In this document: one piece after another, positions 8,720 to 15,784 of the stretch
Numbering within the stretch: the first letter of the stretch is position 1
Layout of the letters: each line of letters opens with the position of its first letter
NCBI GenBank assembly: GCA_009720755.1
Contig: WNKV01000001.1
Location: forward strand, 372,001-436,000
DNA: 64,000 bases
Reading direction: 5' to 3'
From: Rhodoplanes serenus
Lineage (GTDB): Bacteria > Pseudomonadota > Alphaproteobacteria > Rhizobiales > Xanthobacteraceae
Made by a program: the position numbers and the translations under genes
Notes under the pieces: model-generated
What the model was told of the DNA's origin: nothing
What the model saw: the letters and a program-made list of their open reading frames with translations, nothing else
The model's database searches: none

Positions 8720-8986
8720 TCAAGAGTGTCCTGTCGGATCGTGCGCGACGAGCAAGTCCTCGAGTTGAAGCAATTCGCGCAAGGCACCGATCGCCTCGGC
8801 TGCATCTTCAGCGCTGGCGGCCGATGAAAGGCGGCGGTGCAAATCCCTCCAGGCCGGCGGCCGCCCGCGCCGAAGTTCCTCTTCGACGAAGGCCCTGGCC
8901 TGAGAAAGCGTCGCCAGTCGCCGCGGCTTCGGCGTATCTTTGACGATGATCACCGGTTTGATTTGCAGTTCAATCATGGGGGGCAT
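8720..8986 (-). CDS. small conserved-looking protein of unknown function
   Basis: An 88-residue protein starting MPPMIELQIKPVIIVKDTPK, then RRLATLSQARAFVEEELRRG, with an amphipathic C-terminal half. The ATG at 8986 follows GGAGC closely; a second in-frame ATG at 8977 is possible. I recognise no domain. It is transcribed away from the neighbouring Crp/Fnr gene. The perfect FNR/FixK box at 9156-9169 lies 170 bp upstream of its start, so it may be an oxygen-controlled target. The frame stays open upstream to 9169 without a better start. Confidence 0.6.
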   Translation of the reverse strand: MPPMIELQIKPVIIVKDTPKPRRLATLSQARAFVEEELRRGRPPAWRDLHRRLSSAASAEDAAEAIGALRELLQLEDLLVAHDPTGHS

Positions 8987-9155
8987 GCTCCATATGCTCC
9001 GCGGTGACGGTCGATGCGTGGGCGGAGTCGTTTCAGTTAATTTTTCCATCAACAACTTTTCGCAGTGTAAAATCAAAATGTTCGGGAGCGATCTTGATCT
9101 TGCGAAGCCACGCGCCGCCAAGGTTTTGCCACATTTGCGCCAGCACACTGCTCTC

Positions 9156-9169
9156 TTGATCGAGATCAA
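9156..9169. promoter_or_regulatory. FNR/FixK-type box TTGATCGAGATCAA
   Basis: A perfect 14-bp palindrome matching the FNR/FixK consensus TTGATN4ATCAA. It lies between the divergent genes at 8986 (minus) and 9210 (plus). Its centre is 47 bp before the ATG of the plus-strand Crp/Fnr gene, so it could autoregulate that gene or activate the minus-strand gene. Confidence 0.8.
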
Positions 9170-9209
9170 CGATGAGAGTAGAATGAAATCAGAAGCTTGA
9201 TTTTAAGTT

Positions 9210-9941
9210 ATGGTACATGGGGCATCTGTCATGGTCACGCGTGCGGCAACCCACGATCGGGGCTTCGATCATTGCAAGTTCCATTCTCGACTTACAAAAT
9301 GGCGAACGGTTGTAGCAGTTTCGAAGGGCCAACCGATTTGCGAACCGGACCGATTGGCAGACTACTGGTGGCATATCAAATCCGGCGCGGTCAGGCAGGC
9401 CCGGCTGCAAAGTAATGGCTTGCGATGCATACACGAATTCTTTCTGCCGAATGAGTGGTTCGTTTGCGACAACGCAGGCGAAGACACGGTTGTCGACGCC
9501 GTCTGCGACGGCACTGTGCTCGGTCGGTACAAGCGGGCCGATCTTGAGGGTCTTGCCGAGGAGGGCGCCTCGATTGCGCAAACTTTACGCGAAGCTCGGC
9601 TTCGACGTATCGCCAGAGCGGAGGAGCACATTTTCAATCTTTGGCATCAGCGATCGGTGGACAAGGTGCGTGTCTTTCTCGATCAGATGAGCGCGCGCAT
9701 GCCCGCTAGAGCCGACGGATTTGTATCATTACCGATGTCGCGTTACGATATCGCTGATTATCTTGGTCTTTCCGTCGAAACCGTCAGTCGGGCGCTAGGT
9801 GACCTGCAAGCCCGCCGTATTGTAGAGTTCGATGGCGTTCGGCGACTGCGCATTCTCCGGATGTTGGCAACTTTACCCCCCCCCCCCCGGCAAATTGGGG
9901 CAAAGGGTCGCCAAGGGGTACAGTTTCTTTCGGCAGCATGA
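9210..9941 (+). CDS. Crp/Fnr-family (FixK-like) transcriptional regulator, copy 1
   Basis: A 243-residue protein. The N-terminal cyclic-nucleotide-binding-like beta-barrel spans about 30-150. A dimer helix (HIFNLWHQRSVDKVRVFLDQM) follows, then a winged helix-turn-helix with DIADYLGLSVETVSRAL, the family signature. The N-terminus lacks the cysteine cluster of true FNR, so it probably acts as a FixK-type relay and does not sense oxygen itself. The perfect FixK box at 9156-9169 precedes it. A run of 13 C at 9876-9888 lies in the C-terminal codons; slippage there would change only the tail beyond the DNA-binding domain. Two paralogues lie at 10961 and 11995. Confidence 0.85.
   Translation: MVHGASVMVTRAATHDRGFDHCKFHSRLTKWRTVVAVSKGQPICEPDRLADYWWHIKSGAVRQARLQSNGLRCIHEFFLPNEWFVCDNAGEDTVVDAVCDGTVLGRYKRADLEGLAEEGASIAQTLREARLRRIARAEEHIFNLWHQRSVDKVRVFLDQMSARMPARADGFVSLPMSRYDIADYLGLSVETVSRALGDLQARRIVEFDGVRRLRILRMLATLPPPPRQIGAKGRQGVQFLSAA
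9876..9888 (+). repeat. poly-C tract (13 C) inside a Crp/Fnr gene
   Basis: Thirteen consecutive C encode four prolines and the first base of an Arg codon. Tracts of this length slip readily during replication. The position after the helix-turn-helix means a slip would change or shorten the last ~20 residues. Confidence 0.9.
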
Positions 9942-9992
9942 TTGATGCATCAACGATAAGCTCATCTCGCGCCGATCGCTGAGGGCAGGGCA

Positions 9993-10607
9993 TCAAGCGT
10001 CAGAGTCGAGTCCCTTCTGAGTGGGAAGGCACGCCAGAACCCGGTCGATCTCTTGTTCGACCTGAGCAATTGAAAGCATGCCGTTCACGGACTGCAAAAG
10101 GCCTTGTCCCCGATAATAATCGAGAACCGGAGCTGTCTGTCGATGGTAGGCATCGATCCGCGGCCGCAGCACCTCGGCATCGTCGTCGACCCGCCGCAAC
10201 TCTCCACGGCTCCCGGTGTTTGCGTTCCGCGCAGCAATCCGATCAAGCAGTAACCGGTCATCCGCCTTCAGCTCAATCACCGCATCGAGATCGCGGCCTC
10301 GTTTCTTGAGCCGACGGCCGAGCGCCTCAGCCTGCGGTATTGTCCGCGGGAAACCATCAAGGATGAATCCTTTGGCGGCATCGGGACCATCAAGTTGCTT
10401 CAAGACGATAGTTTGCACGATATCGTCCGATACAAGATCGCCGCGCGCCATGGCATCCTTGATTAGCGGTCCGACCGGCGTGTCAGATGCGACCGCTGCC
10501 CGCAGTAGATCGCCGACCGAGAGGTGTGCGATTCCATACTTTTCAGCCACGCGCCGCGCCTGTGTACTTTTGCCCGCCCCCGGCGGCCCCAAGATGACAA
10601 GCCGCAT
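9993..10607 (-). CDS. adk: adenylate kinase, short-lid type
   Basis: A 204-residue kinase interconverting AMP, ADP and ATP. The P-loop is GPPGAGKST at residues 7-15, SVGDLLRAAV forms the AMP-binding start, and GFILDGFPRTIPQAEAL is the classic adenylate kinase signature. The lid is the short form (NTGSRGELRRVDDD) without zinc ligands. The ATG at 10607 has a perfect AGGAGGT 10 bp upstream; the longer open frame to 10742 lacks that. It stands among the Crp/Fnr genes and away from the ribosomal protein operon where housekeeping adk usually lies, so it is probably an extra copy for low-energy conditions. Confidence 0.9.
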   Translation of the reverse strand: MRLVILGPPGAGKSTQARRVAEKYGIAHLSVGDLLRAAVASDTPVGPLIKDAMARGDLVSDDIVQTIVLKQLDGPDAAKGFILDGFPRTIPQAEALGRRLKKRGRDLDAVIELKADDRLLLDRIAARNANTGSRGELRRVDDDAEVLRPRIDAYHRQTAPVLDYYRGQGLLQSVNGMLSIAQVEQEIDRVLACLPTQKGLDSDA

Positions 10608-10960
10608 CGGCTGACCTCCTTTGCATCTTGCCGCTGCGGAGCTGTCCACGATTGGCCTCGCCCCTGGAGGAGGTGAAGTAGCCTCGGGGCTGCTGCTGCG
10701 GGCCCCGCTTGAAAGACGCCTATTCGCAATCGTCCCAGACACAGAAAAATATCAAATATGTGGTGGGTGTGGAACCCATGTGCCAGTGTGGCAATTTTTT
10801 GACCTGAGCCCTTGAAACATATTTGACGCTGCCCAAATAATGCGCGCGCGATCTTTTTCAGGTCGCTCCCTCCGCCCAGTTCAATCAGCTATCGCATGCC
10901 ACGTGCGGCCGCGCCGCTTTCGCGCGACTCGTCTCGCGCGCATGCGGCCAGAATACCGCA
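10608..10960. other. divergent control region between adk and Crp/Fnr copy 2
   Basis: About 350 bp without a convincing gene. It contains a small palindrome TGGGTGTGGAACCCA near 10762-10776 and an imperfect FixK-like box TTGACGCTGCCCAA near 10823-10836 (one mismatch in the second half-site). A frame from 10840 overlaps the Crp/Fnr gene in another phase and looks spurious. Confidence 0.5.
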
Positions 10961-11575
10961 GTGTTACGAAAACTGATAGAGTTGCGAACCGCAGTCGCGT
11001 GCGCGAAAGGGCGAGAGGTATGCCCACCGGAACGCTTGAACGCATACTGGTGGCAAGTAGAAGCCGGTGCTGCTCGAAAGGTGCTGCTATCGCCCAGTGG
11101 GCAGCGGTGCATCTTGGAATTCCTCCTTCCGGGCGAATTCTTTGCATGCCATACCGATGGCCGCGCAGACCTCGTCATAGAGGCCATCGGCGATGGCACA
11201 ATCCTGGGACGCTACGATCGCGCAGATATCGAGCGCCTCGCACGAGAAGATGGCGCCATCGCTGAAATGGTTCGGGACGCGACTGTCCGTGCGGCATTTT
11301 ACATGGATAACCACATCAATAATCTCTGGCATCAGCGTTCGATCGATAAAGTGCTTCTATTTCTCACAGAAATGCAGACGCGTTTGGGGCAGGCGCCAGA
11401 TGAATTCTTTTCGTTGCCAATGAGCCGTCATGACATGGCAGACTACCTCGGGCTTTCCATCGAAACAGTCAGTCGCGCACTGACGGAATTGAAGGAGCGC
11501 GGCATCATTGAATTTGACGGGACTCGCCAAGTGAAATTCGCTCAGCCGATCGATCGTGGCCCTCGGAGACGCTAG
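10961..11575 (+). CDS. Crp/Fnr-family regulator, copy 2
   Basis: A 204-residue protein closely related to the neighbouring copies: VACAKGREVCPPERLNAYWW, then the effector-like barrel, the dimer helix INNLWHQRSIDKVLLFLTEM, and the recognition region ADYLGLSIETVSRALTEL. The only usable start in the open frame is GTG at 10961. The protein begins some 30 residues later than copy 1, so the N-terminus may be truncated or shifted by an indel upstream. No FNR cysteine set is present. It probably binds the TTGAN6TCAA boxes of this island. Confidence 0.8.
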   Translation: MLRKLIELRTAVACAKGREVCPPERLNAYWWQVEAGAARKVLLSPSGQRCILEFLLPGEFFACHTDGRADLVIEAIGDGTILGRYDRADIERLAREDGAIAEMVRDATVRAAFYMDNHINNLWHQRSIDKVLLFLTEMQTRLGQAPDEFFSLPMSRHDMADYLGLSIETVSRALTELKERGIIEFDGTRQVKFAQPIDRGPRRR

Positions 11576-11994
11576 TGTCCGCGGCGACCTGCAGGCTTCG
11601 CTTGTTCTTTCATGAGCGGGCCAATCATAGGCGAATGGCCTCGGCCCTAAATGCTTGATCTGCAGCCCTTCTGAGCCGCATTGAGCATTGCCGGGCCTTT
11701 AGATTTGGCACCGCCTGGCAGGCTTGTCGCCACCATGTCCCTTGGGCGTCAGACCAAGACAGCTTGCCAGATATGCAGCCATACAATCGCGAGCCGTCCA
11801 CCGGTCAGTACCCGCCTTTGCGCGAGAGCGAAAATGGCTGAAAATGAGTGATTTGTCAGACTCTTGACTCTTGCGGAGAATAATAATTTTTAACGCTTCA
11901 GCTCTTGAAATACAGATCGGGCCTACCCAAATCGACCGGCGCCGCCGCTATCCGGCGTCTCTCGCTCGACAAACGGTTTTGTATGGAGGAATTC
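11576..11994. other. gene-free stretch between Crp/Fnr copies 2 and 3
   Basis: About 420 bp. It contains the tail remnant of the 40-residue small protein (11625-11675) and a stretch near 11700-11790 that weakly recalls an IS110-type transposase on the minus strand. The last 100 bp are AT-rich and probably hold the promoter of copy 3. Nothing else is supported. Confidence 0.5.
11625..11675 (-). pseudogene. remnant of the 40-residue small protein (C-terminus only)
   Basis: Read on the minus strand the last codons give ADQAFRAEAIRL and a stop, nearly the same as the end of the intact small gene at 12769-12891 (ADQAFRTEAVRL). The membrane part is missing. Both copies lie just downstream of a Crp/Fnr gene, so regulator and small gene were duplicated as a unit. 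Confidence 0.6.
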
Positions 11995-12702
11995 ATGCAG
12001 CTCCGCGCTTGTCACGATGACTTCGCGCGATCCGCTCCGCGTTCGCCTCATCATCGTCCCGAACAAAATCTCCAAAAACTACGGACAACTGTGGCGTGCG
12101 CGAAAGGACAAGAAATATGTCCGCCGGATTGCCTAAACGCTTATTGATGGCAGGTGGAGACGGGCGCTGCTCGAAAGGTATTGTTGTTGCCCAGCGGACA
12201 GCGATGCATCATGGAGTTCTTTTTTCCGGGCGATTTCTTTGCATGTCACACTTATGGCTGTGCAGATATCGTCGTGGAGGCGATCTGTGAGGGCACGGTT
12301 CTGGGGCGCTACAAGCGTGTCGACATCGAGCGCCTCACGCGCGAAGATAGCAACATAGCCAGAATGCTGCGGCATGCGGATGTTTGCGCAGCCTTCCACA
12401 TGGAGACTCATATTCTCAATCTCTGGCATCAACGTTCCATCGATAAGCTTCTCGCTTTTCTTACTCAGATTCAAAAGCGCCAGCGACGAAATGAGTTCAT
12501 ATCGTTACCGATGGGCCGGCAGGATATCGCTGACTATCTAGGGCTTTCCGTCGAGACGGTCAGCCGCGCGCTAACAGAATTGAAGGAACATGGCATCCTC
12601 GAATTCGACGGAACCCGCAAGCTGAAGATCGCCCCCCAAGCGTATGATTTTCTATCATTGCCTACCAATGCAAATAGCAATCAACTTATGACTGCGGCTT
12701 AA
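11995..12702 (+). pseudogene. Crp/Fnr-family regulator, copy 3, interrupted by an in-frame TGA
   Basis: Starts at ATG 11995 with GGAGG seven bases upstream. At 12145-12147 the frame meets TGA exactly where copies 1 and 2 have the first Trp of YWW (NAY-stop-WQVETGAARK). The frame then continues without damage to 12702 through the barrel, HILNLWHQRSIDKLLAFL and DIADYLGLSVETVSRALTEL. A single TGG to TGA change explains it. The part after the stop could be re-initiated at an internal ATG or GTG, giving a DNA-binding fragment, but that is speculation. Confidence 0.85.
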
Positions 12703-12768
12703 GGCGATGTGAATGGCCGCGCGATCGCCGGCCATGGGCCAGCCGGGTACGGAACAGAAGCATGGCAA

Positions 12769-12891
12769 TCAAAGGCGAACGGCCTCAGTCCTGAATGCTT
12801 GATCTGCGGTCTTTTGAACTGGAGCAAGAGCAAAATACGCAACGATTGCCAGGGCGACCGCGGCGGCGACCGCGCATAGAAATGCGCGCAT
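12769..12891 (-). CDS. 40-residue single-helix membrane protein
   Basis: The product reads MRAFLCAVAAAVALAIVAYF followed by ALAPVQKTADQAF and a short charged end, so one hydrophobic helix or signal sequence plus a tail. The ATG at 12891 has AAGGAG nine bases upstream, a strong site for so small a gene. It lies between Crp/Fnr copy 3 and the BON gene. A C-terminal remnant near 11625 shows that the gene was duplicated. Function unknown; it may be secreted or anchored in the inner membrane. Confidence 0.65.
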   Translation of the reverse strand: MRAFLCAVAAAVALAIVAYFALAPVQKTADQAFRTEAVRL

Positions 12892-12983
12892 TGGAGTACT
12901 CCTTCGAATAAAGGCCAGTCGTCAGGCGAACGTGGAGAAGGGCGGCAGCAAGACCCGCCGCCCGTACCCCTGCGGCTGTCAAC

Positions 12984-13637
12984 CTACGGGCTGACGACGA
13001 TGCGGTTGTCAACCTTGGTAACGCCCGGCGCAGCCCACGCTTGCCGCCCCGCTTCCTCTCGCTCCGCCCACGACCGAACGGTGCCTTTGAGGATCACCTC
13101 GCCGCCATTGGCTTCCACGGTAATCCGATTCGCGTCAATCTCGGCAGTGCGCTTGAACGCGTCTTCGATCTTACGTTTGATTTCCGACGGCTGCACGCGC
13201 GGCTTGATGACGATCGAATTGATCACACCACGGACACCCTTGAGCCGGCGGACGGCCGATTCCGCCGTACTTTTCTGATAGTACCACTCGACATTTCCTT
13301 CGAGCGTAATCCAGCCGTTCTTGACGACCACGCGAATGTCATCGGCGGACAAGGGAAGTTGACTCTTGAGTGCGGAAACGGCATCTCGCGCGATATCTGG
13401 ATCGGGACGTTCGTCGACGTTCGGGAGGCGTACCTCCAAATCGTTGGCGATGCCGCGGACGCCAGACACGCGCTTGGCTGCCATTTCTGCTTCGTACTTG
13501 TCGCTCCAGCTTTTGACGAATCCAGCCAGCGTTACGACCCCCTGTTTGACCGAGACCGCGATATCGGTCGCGTCAAGGTCCGGGTTCCATTGCAGCTCGT
13601 CCTTCACGTCACGTTCAATTTCATTGTCCGTACGCAT
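12984..13637 (-). CDS. BON-domain protein with three BON repeats (OsmY-like)
   Basis: A 217-residue protein made of three BON modules (about 5-70, 78-145, 150-217), each with the alternating pattern DIAVSVKQGVVTLAGFV / IRVVVKNGWITLEGNVEW / ITVEANGGEVILKGTVRSW. There is no signal peptide, unlike OsmY, so it is probably cytoplasmic. BON domains bind membranes or phospholipids and are linked to osmotic and envelope stress. The ATG at 13637 has GGAG six bases before it; upstream in-frame starts are less likely. A perfect FixK-type box lies 103 bp upstream. A deleted copy lies at 19736-19940. Confidence 0.85.
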   Translation of the reverse strand: MRTDNEIERDVKDELQWNPDLDATDIAVSVKQGVVTLAGFVKSWSDKYEAEMAAKRVSGVRGIANDLEVRLPNVDERPDPDIARDAVSALKSQLPLSADDIRVVVKNGWITLEGNVEWYYQKSTAESAVRRLKGVRGVINSIVIKPRVQPSEIKRKIEDAFKRTAEIDANRITVEANGGEVILKGTVRSWAEREEAGRQAWAAPGVTKVDNRIVVSP

Positions 13638-13739
13638 TGTCATCTCCAAAGCTTCAGCTCGGTTGCTGATCCCTATCTCGATTTCCGAAAAGCGGGGCTT
13701 TCGCAGATCAGAATTGTTCAGGTCGCGGCTTGTTGCGCA

Positions 13740-13753
13740 TTGACCGCCGTCAA
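13740..13753. promoter_or_regulatory. FixK-type box TTGACCGCCGTCAA
   Basis: A perfect TTGACN4GTCAA palindrome between the divergent BON gene (minus, start 13637) and the SDR gene (plus, start 13777). The distance to the BON start leaves room for activation from about -41; for the SDR gene it is very close, so repression or a different start would be needed. Confidence 0.75.
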
Positions 13754-13776
13754 TTTCCTAGCTGGATGCATCTTCT

Positions 13777-14586
13777 ATGGTGACTTCAATAATTGGAACC
13801 GGTGAGGTCCCCATTTTGGACATCCGCGGCAAGACGATTGTCATCACCGGAGCTGGTCAAGGCATCGACCGAGAATTGGCAAAGACCCTGGCTCAGTGCA
13901 AAGCAAACCTTGCGATCATCAATCGCGACGCTTCCATGCTCGAGGAGACACTGCGGCAATGTGCTGGCTTGGCTGGCTTGGACGGCATGAACAAATTCTT
14001 CACGCTCGACGTTACCGACGAGCCGGCGGTTGAAAATGCGTTCCGCAAAATCCGTCTTGAATTTGGCTCCATCGACGGATTGATCAACAACGCCGGCGTG
14101 GTGAGCGATGCGCTTCTGGTCAAGGCCGTCGACCACAAGGTGCAGCGGAAAATGTCGCTCTCAGAATTCAACAAAGTGATCGCCGTCGATCTGATCGGCG
14201 TGTTCCTGTGCGGGCGCGAAGCAGCCCTTCACATGATCGAGGAGCAACGCGGCGGGCTAATCATCAACATTTCAAGCATTTCTCGCTACGGCAATGTGGG
14301 ACAAACAAATTACTCGGCTGCCAAGGCAGGCGTGGCGGCCATGACCGTGACCTGGGCCAAGGAGCTCGCACGCTATAACATTCGCGTCGCCGGTATCGCG
14401 CCGGGTTTTGTCGATACAAGAATGGTGGCCGGAATCCCACCAAGAATCCGAGAAAAAATTGTTTCAGGCATACCGATGCGCCGTCTGGCGACCCCTGCGG
14501 AAATAAGTCATGCAGCGACGTTTATCTTGCAAAATGACTACTACAACGGCCGCGTCCTTGAGGTCGATGGCGGGCTACGCTTATGA
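13777..14586 (+). CDS. short-chain dehydrogenase/reductase (FabG-like)
   Basis: A 269-residue SDR oxidoreductase. The Rossmann motif is TGAGQGID near residue 27 (the last Gly of the usual TGxxxGIG is replaced by Asp), NNAG lies near 109, a catalytic Ser in INISSISR, and YSAAK near 182. The end matches the classical family (PAEISHAATFIL, VLEVDGG). Substrate cannot be told. Many relatives reduce 3-oxoacyl or acetoacetyl thioesters. The gene sits in the FixK-box island next to an acyl-CoA synthetase-like gene, which hints at acyl-thioester metabolism under low oxygen. Confidence 0.85.
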   Translation: MVTSIIGTGEVPILDIRGKTIVITGAGQGIDRELAKTLAQCKANLAIINRDASMLEETLRQCAGLAGLDGMNKFFTLDVTDEPAVENAFRKIRLEFGSIDGLINNAGVVSDALLVKAVDHKVQRKMSLSEFNKVIAVDLIGVFLCGREAALHMIEEQRGGLIINISSISRYGNVGQTNYSAAKAGVAAMTVTWAKELARYNIRVAGIAPGFVDTRMVAGIPPRIREKIVSGIPMRRLATPAEISHAATFILQNDYYNGRVLEVDGGLRL

Positions 14587-14613
14587 TCCGGTTGAGGTGG
14601 TGCAATGACCTTA

Positions 14614-14627
14614 TTGACAACTGTCAA
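14614..14627. promoter_or_regulatory. FixK-type box TTGACAACTGTCAA
   Basis: A perfect TTGACN4GTCAA palindrome, 57 bp before the ATG of the small gene at 14684. This is the right place for activation from a -41 position with a short leader. Confidence 0.75.
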
Positions 14628-14683
14628 GGCGAACCCTTGCACCATTTCAGAATGTTCTGCTGAACAGCCACGGAGAAGCCTCA

Positions 14684-14908
14684 ATGCCGACGCAAGCTGA
14701 AATAGAGGCCGCAGCCCGCGTGCTCTGTCGGACGGTCTATTTTCAGATTCCTGCAACCGAAAGAAATTGTAGCGCCGATCAATGGCCGGACGAGGACGTT
14801 GTCGATCACAAGCAGCCTCACCGTACTACACCCTATAAGCGTTGGGAGACGTTTGTTCACGAGGCGCGGCTTGCGCTTGAAGCTGCAGAAAGCGTGAAAG
14901 GGACATAA
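14684..14908 (+). CDS. small unknown soluble protein
   Basis: A 74-residue protein beginning MPTQAEIEAAARVLCRTVYF and ending WETFVHEARLALEAAESVKG, mostly helical. GGAGAAG lies about 10 bp before the ATG and a FixK-type box lies 57 bp upstream, so expression under low oxygen is likely. I do not recognise a characterised family. Confidence 0.65.
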   Translation: MPTQAEIEAAARVLCRTVYFQIPATERNCSADQWPDEDVVDHKQPHRTTPYKRWETFVHEARLALEAAESVKGT

Positions 14909-15069
14909 TTCAATGTCCTCCTGAAGCCAGTCGCTTCCGATGAAGATGCGGGAGGGATAGCACTGACATACCGAGCCGTTCGTAGCAACAACCAGTCTGA
15001 AAGAATGAGTCAGCAATAGGCTCTTTCGCAGATAGTGACCGGAAGTGTTTGTCCTTTGAGAGACGCCCG

Positions 15070-15528
15070 ATGACGAAGCTAAAAATCCCGCATGGCGCCT
15101 TTGTCTTCGTTGGCGACGGCCGTAAAGCGCTATTTTTGCGGAATGACGGCGACGAACAATATCTGGACTTGAAGACTGAGCGCGTATTTGTCGACGACAA
15201 TCCCCCAGCACATGAGCAGGGCAGAGATCGACCTGGGCGCGTTTTCAAGCGTGCTCGAACGAATTTGCGCAGCGCTGTGGCACAGACCGACTGGCACGAA
15301 CTAGAGGAGCATCGCTTTGCCAAACGAGTAGCGACGGCCATGGAAGACCTGGCACGCGACCGTAACGCGCGAGCGCTTGTGGTTGTTGCCCCGCCGCGAA
15401 CGTTGGCAGACGTGCGCGAGGCGCTCAATCCTGCCATTAAAAAACGCATCATCGCGGAAATCGGAAAGGATCTGACCAAATATCCGATCTATGAGATCGA
15501 GAAACACTTACACCATTTCGTTGACTGA
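15070..15528 (+). CDS. host-attachment-protein family (AtsE-like) protein
   Basis: A 152-residue protein with the family layout: KIPHGAFVFVGDGRKALFLR at the start, a DRPGRVF loop, then HRFAKRVATAMEDLARDRNA and LVVVAPPRTLADVREAL, ending in KYPIYEIEKHL. The family is named from Agrobacterium attachment mutants, but the fold resembles eRF1 domain 1-like or archaeal Pelota-like proteins, and the role is not settled. The ATG at 15070 is preferred; the frame is open 21 bases further up without a site. It is a frequent neighbour of stress genes in rhizobia. Confidence 0.75.
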   Translation: MTKLKIPHGAFVFVGDGRKALFLRNDGDEQYLDLKTERVFVDDNPPAHEQGRDRPGRVFKRARTNLRSAVAQTDWHELEEHRFAKRVATAMEDLARDRNARALVVVAPPRTLADVREALNPAIKKRIIAEIGKDLTKYPIYEIEKHLHHFVD

Positions 15529-15784
15529 AGTCCGATGCTTGGTTCTGTGGACTTGCGGCTTGTCATAAAGCTGCCTTCTGAGGCCATGAGCAAACTTGAT
15601 CATGCGTGTGTCGATTGACTGACGGGGTTCGGATAGCCAAGGGCATCAACGGAACCGAATGGCTAGACCACCGAGTGCCCAGAAAGTTCGTCGTTGCAGA
15701 TCGGTGAGTCGGGTTACAATGGGTAACTCTCCCGCGCTTGCCCCAATGTCTCGATATCCAGGCTGCTCCTGATGAGAACGCGGC

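Noticed and set aside
10840-11265. 141-codon frame overlapping the start of Crp/Fnr copy 2
   Set aside because: It runs in another phase over a well-supported gene and its product is Arg-rich without domain features.
11690-11790. Possible IS110-type fragment on the minus strand (LGLTPKGHGG-like)
   Set aside because: Only about ten residues resemble the family and stops follow at once; too short to call.
12145-12147. TGA read as selenocysteine in Crp/Fnr copy 3
   Set aside because: The paralogues have Trp here, no SECIS-like hairpin follows, and no selenoprotein of this family is known to me.
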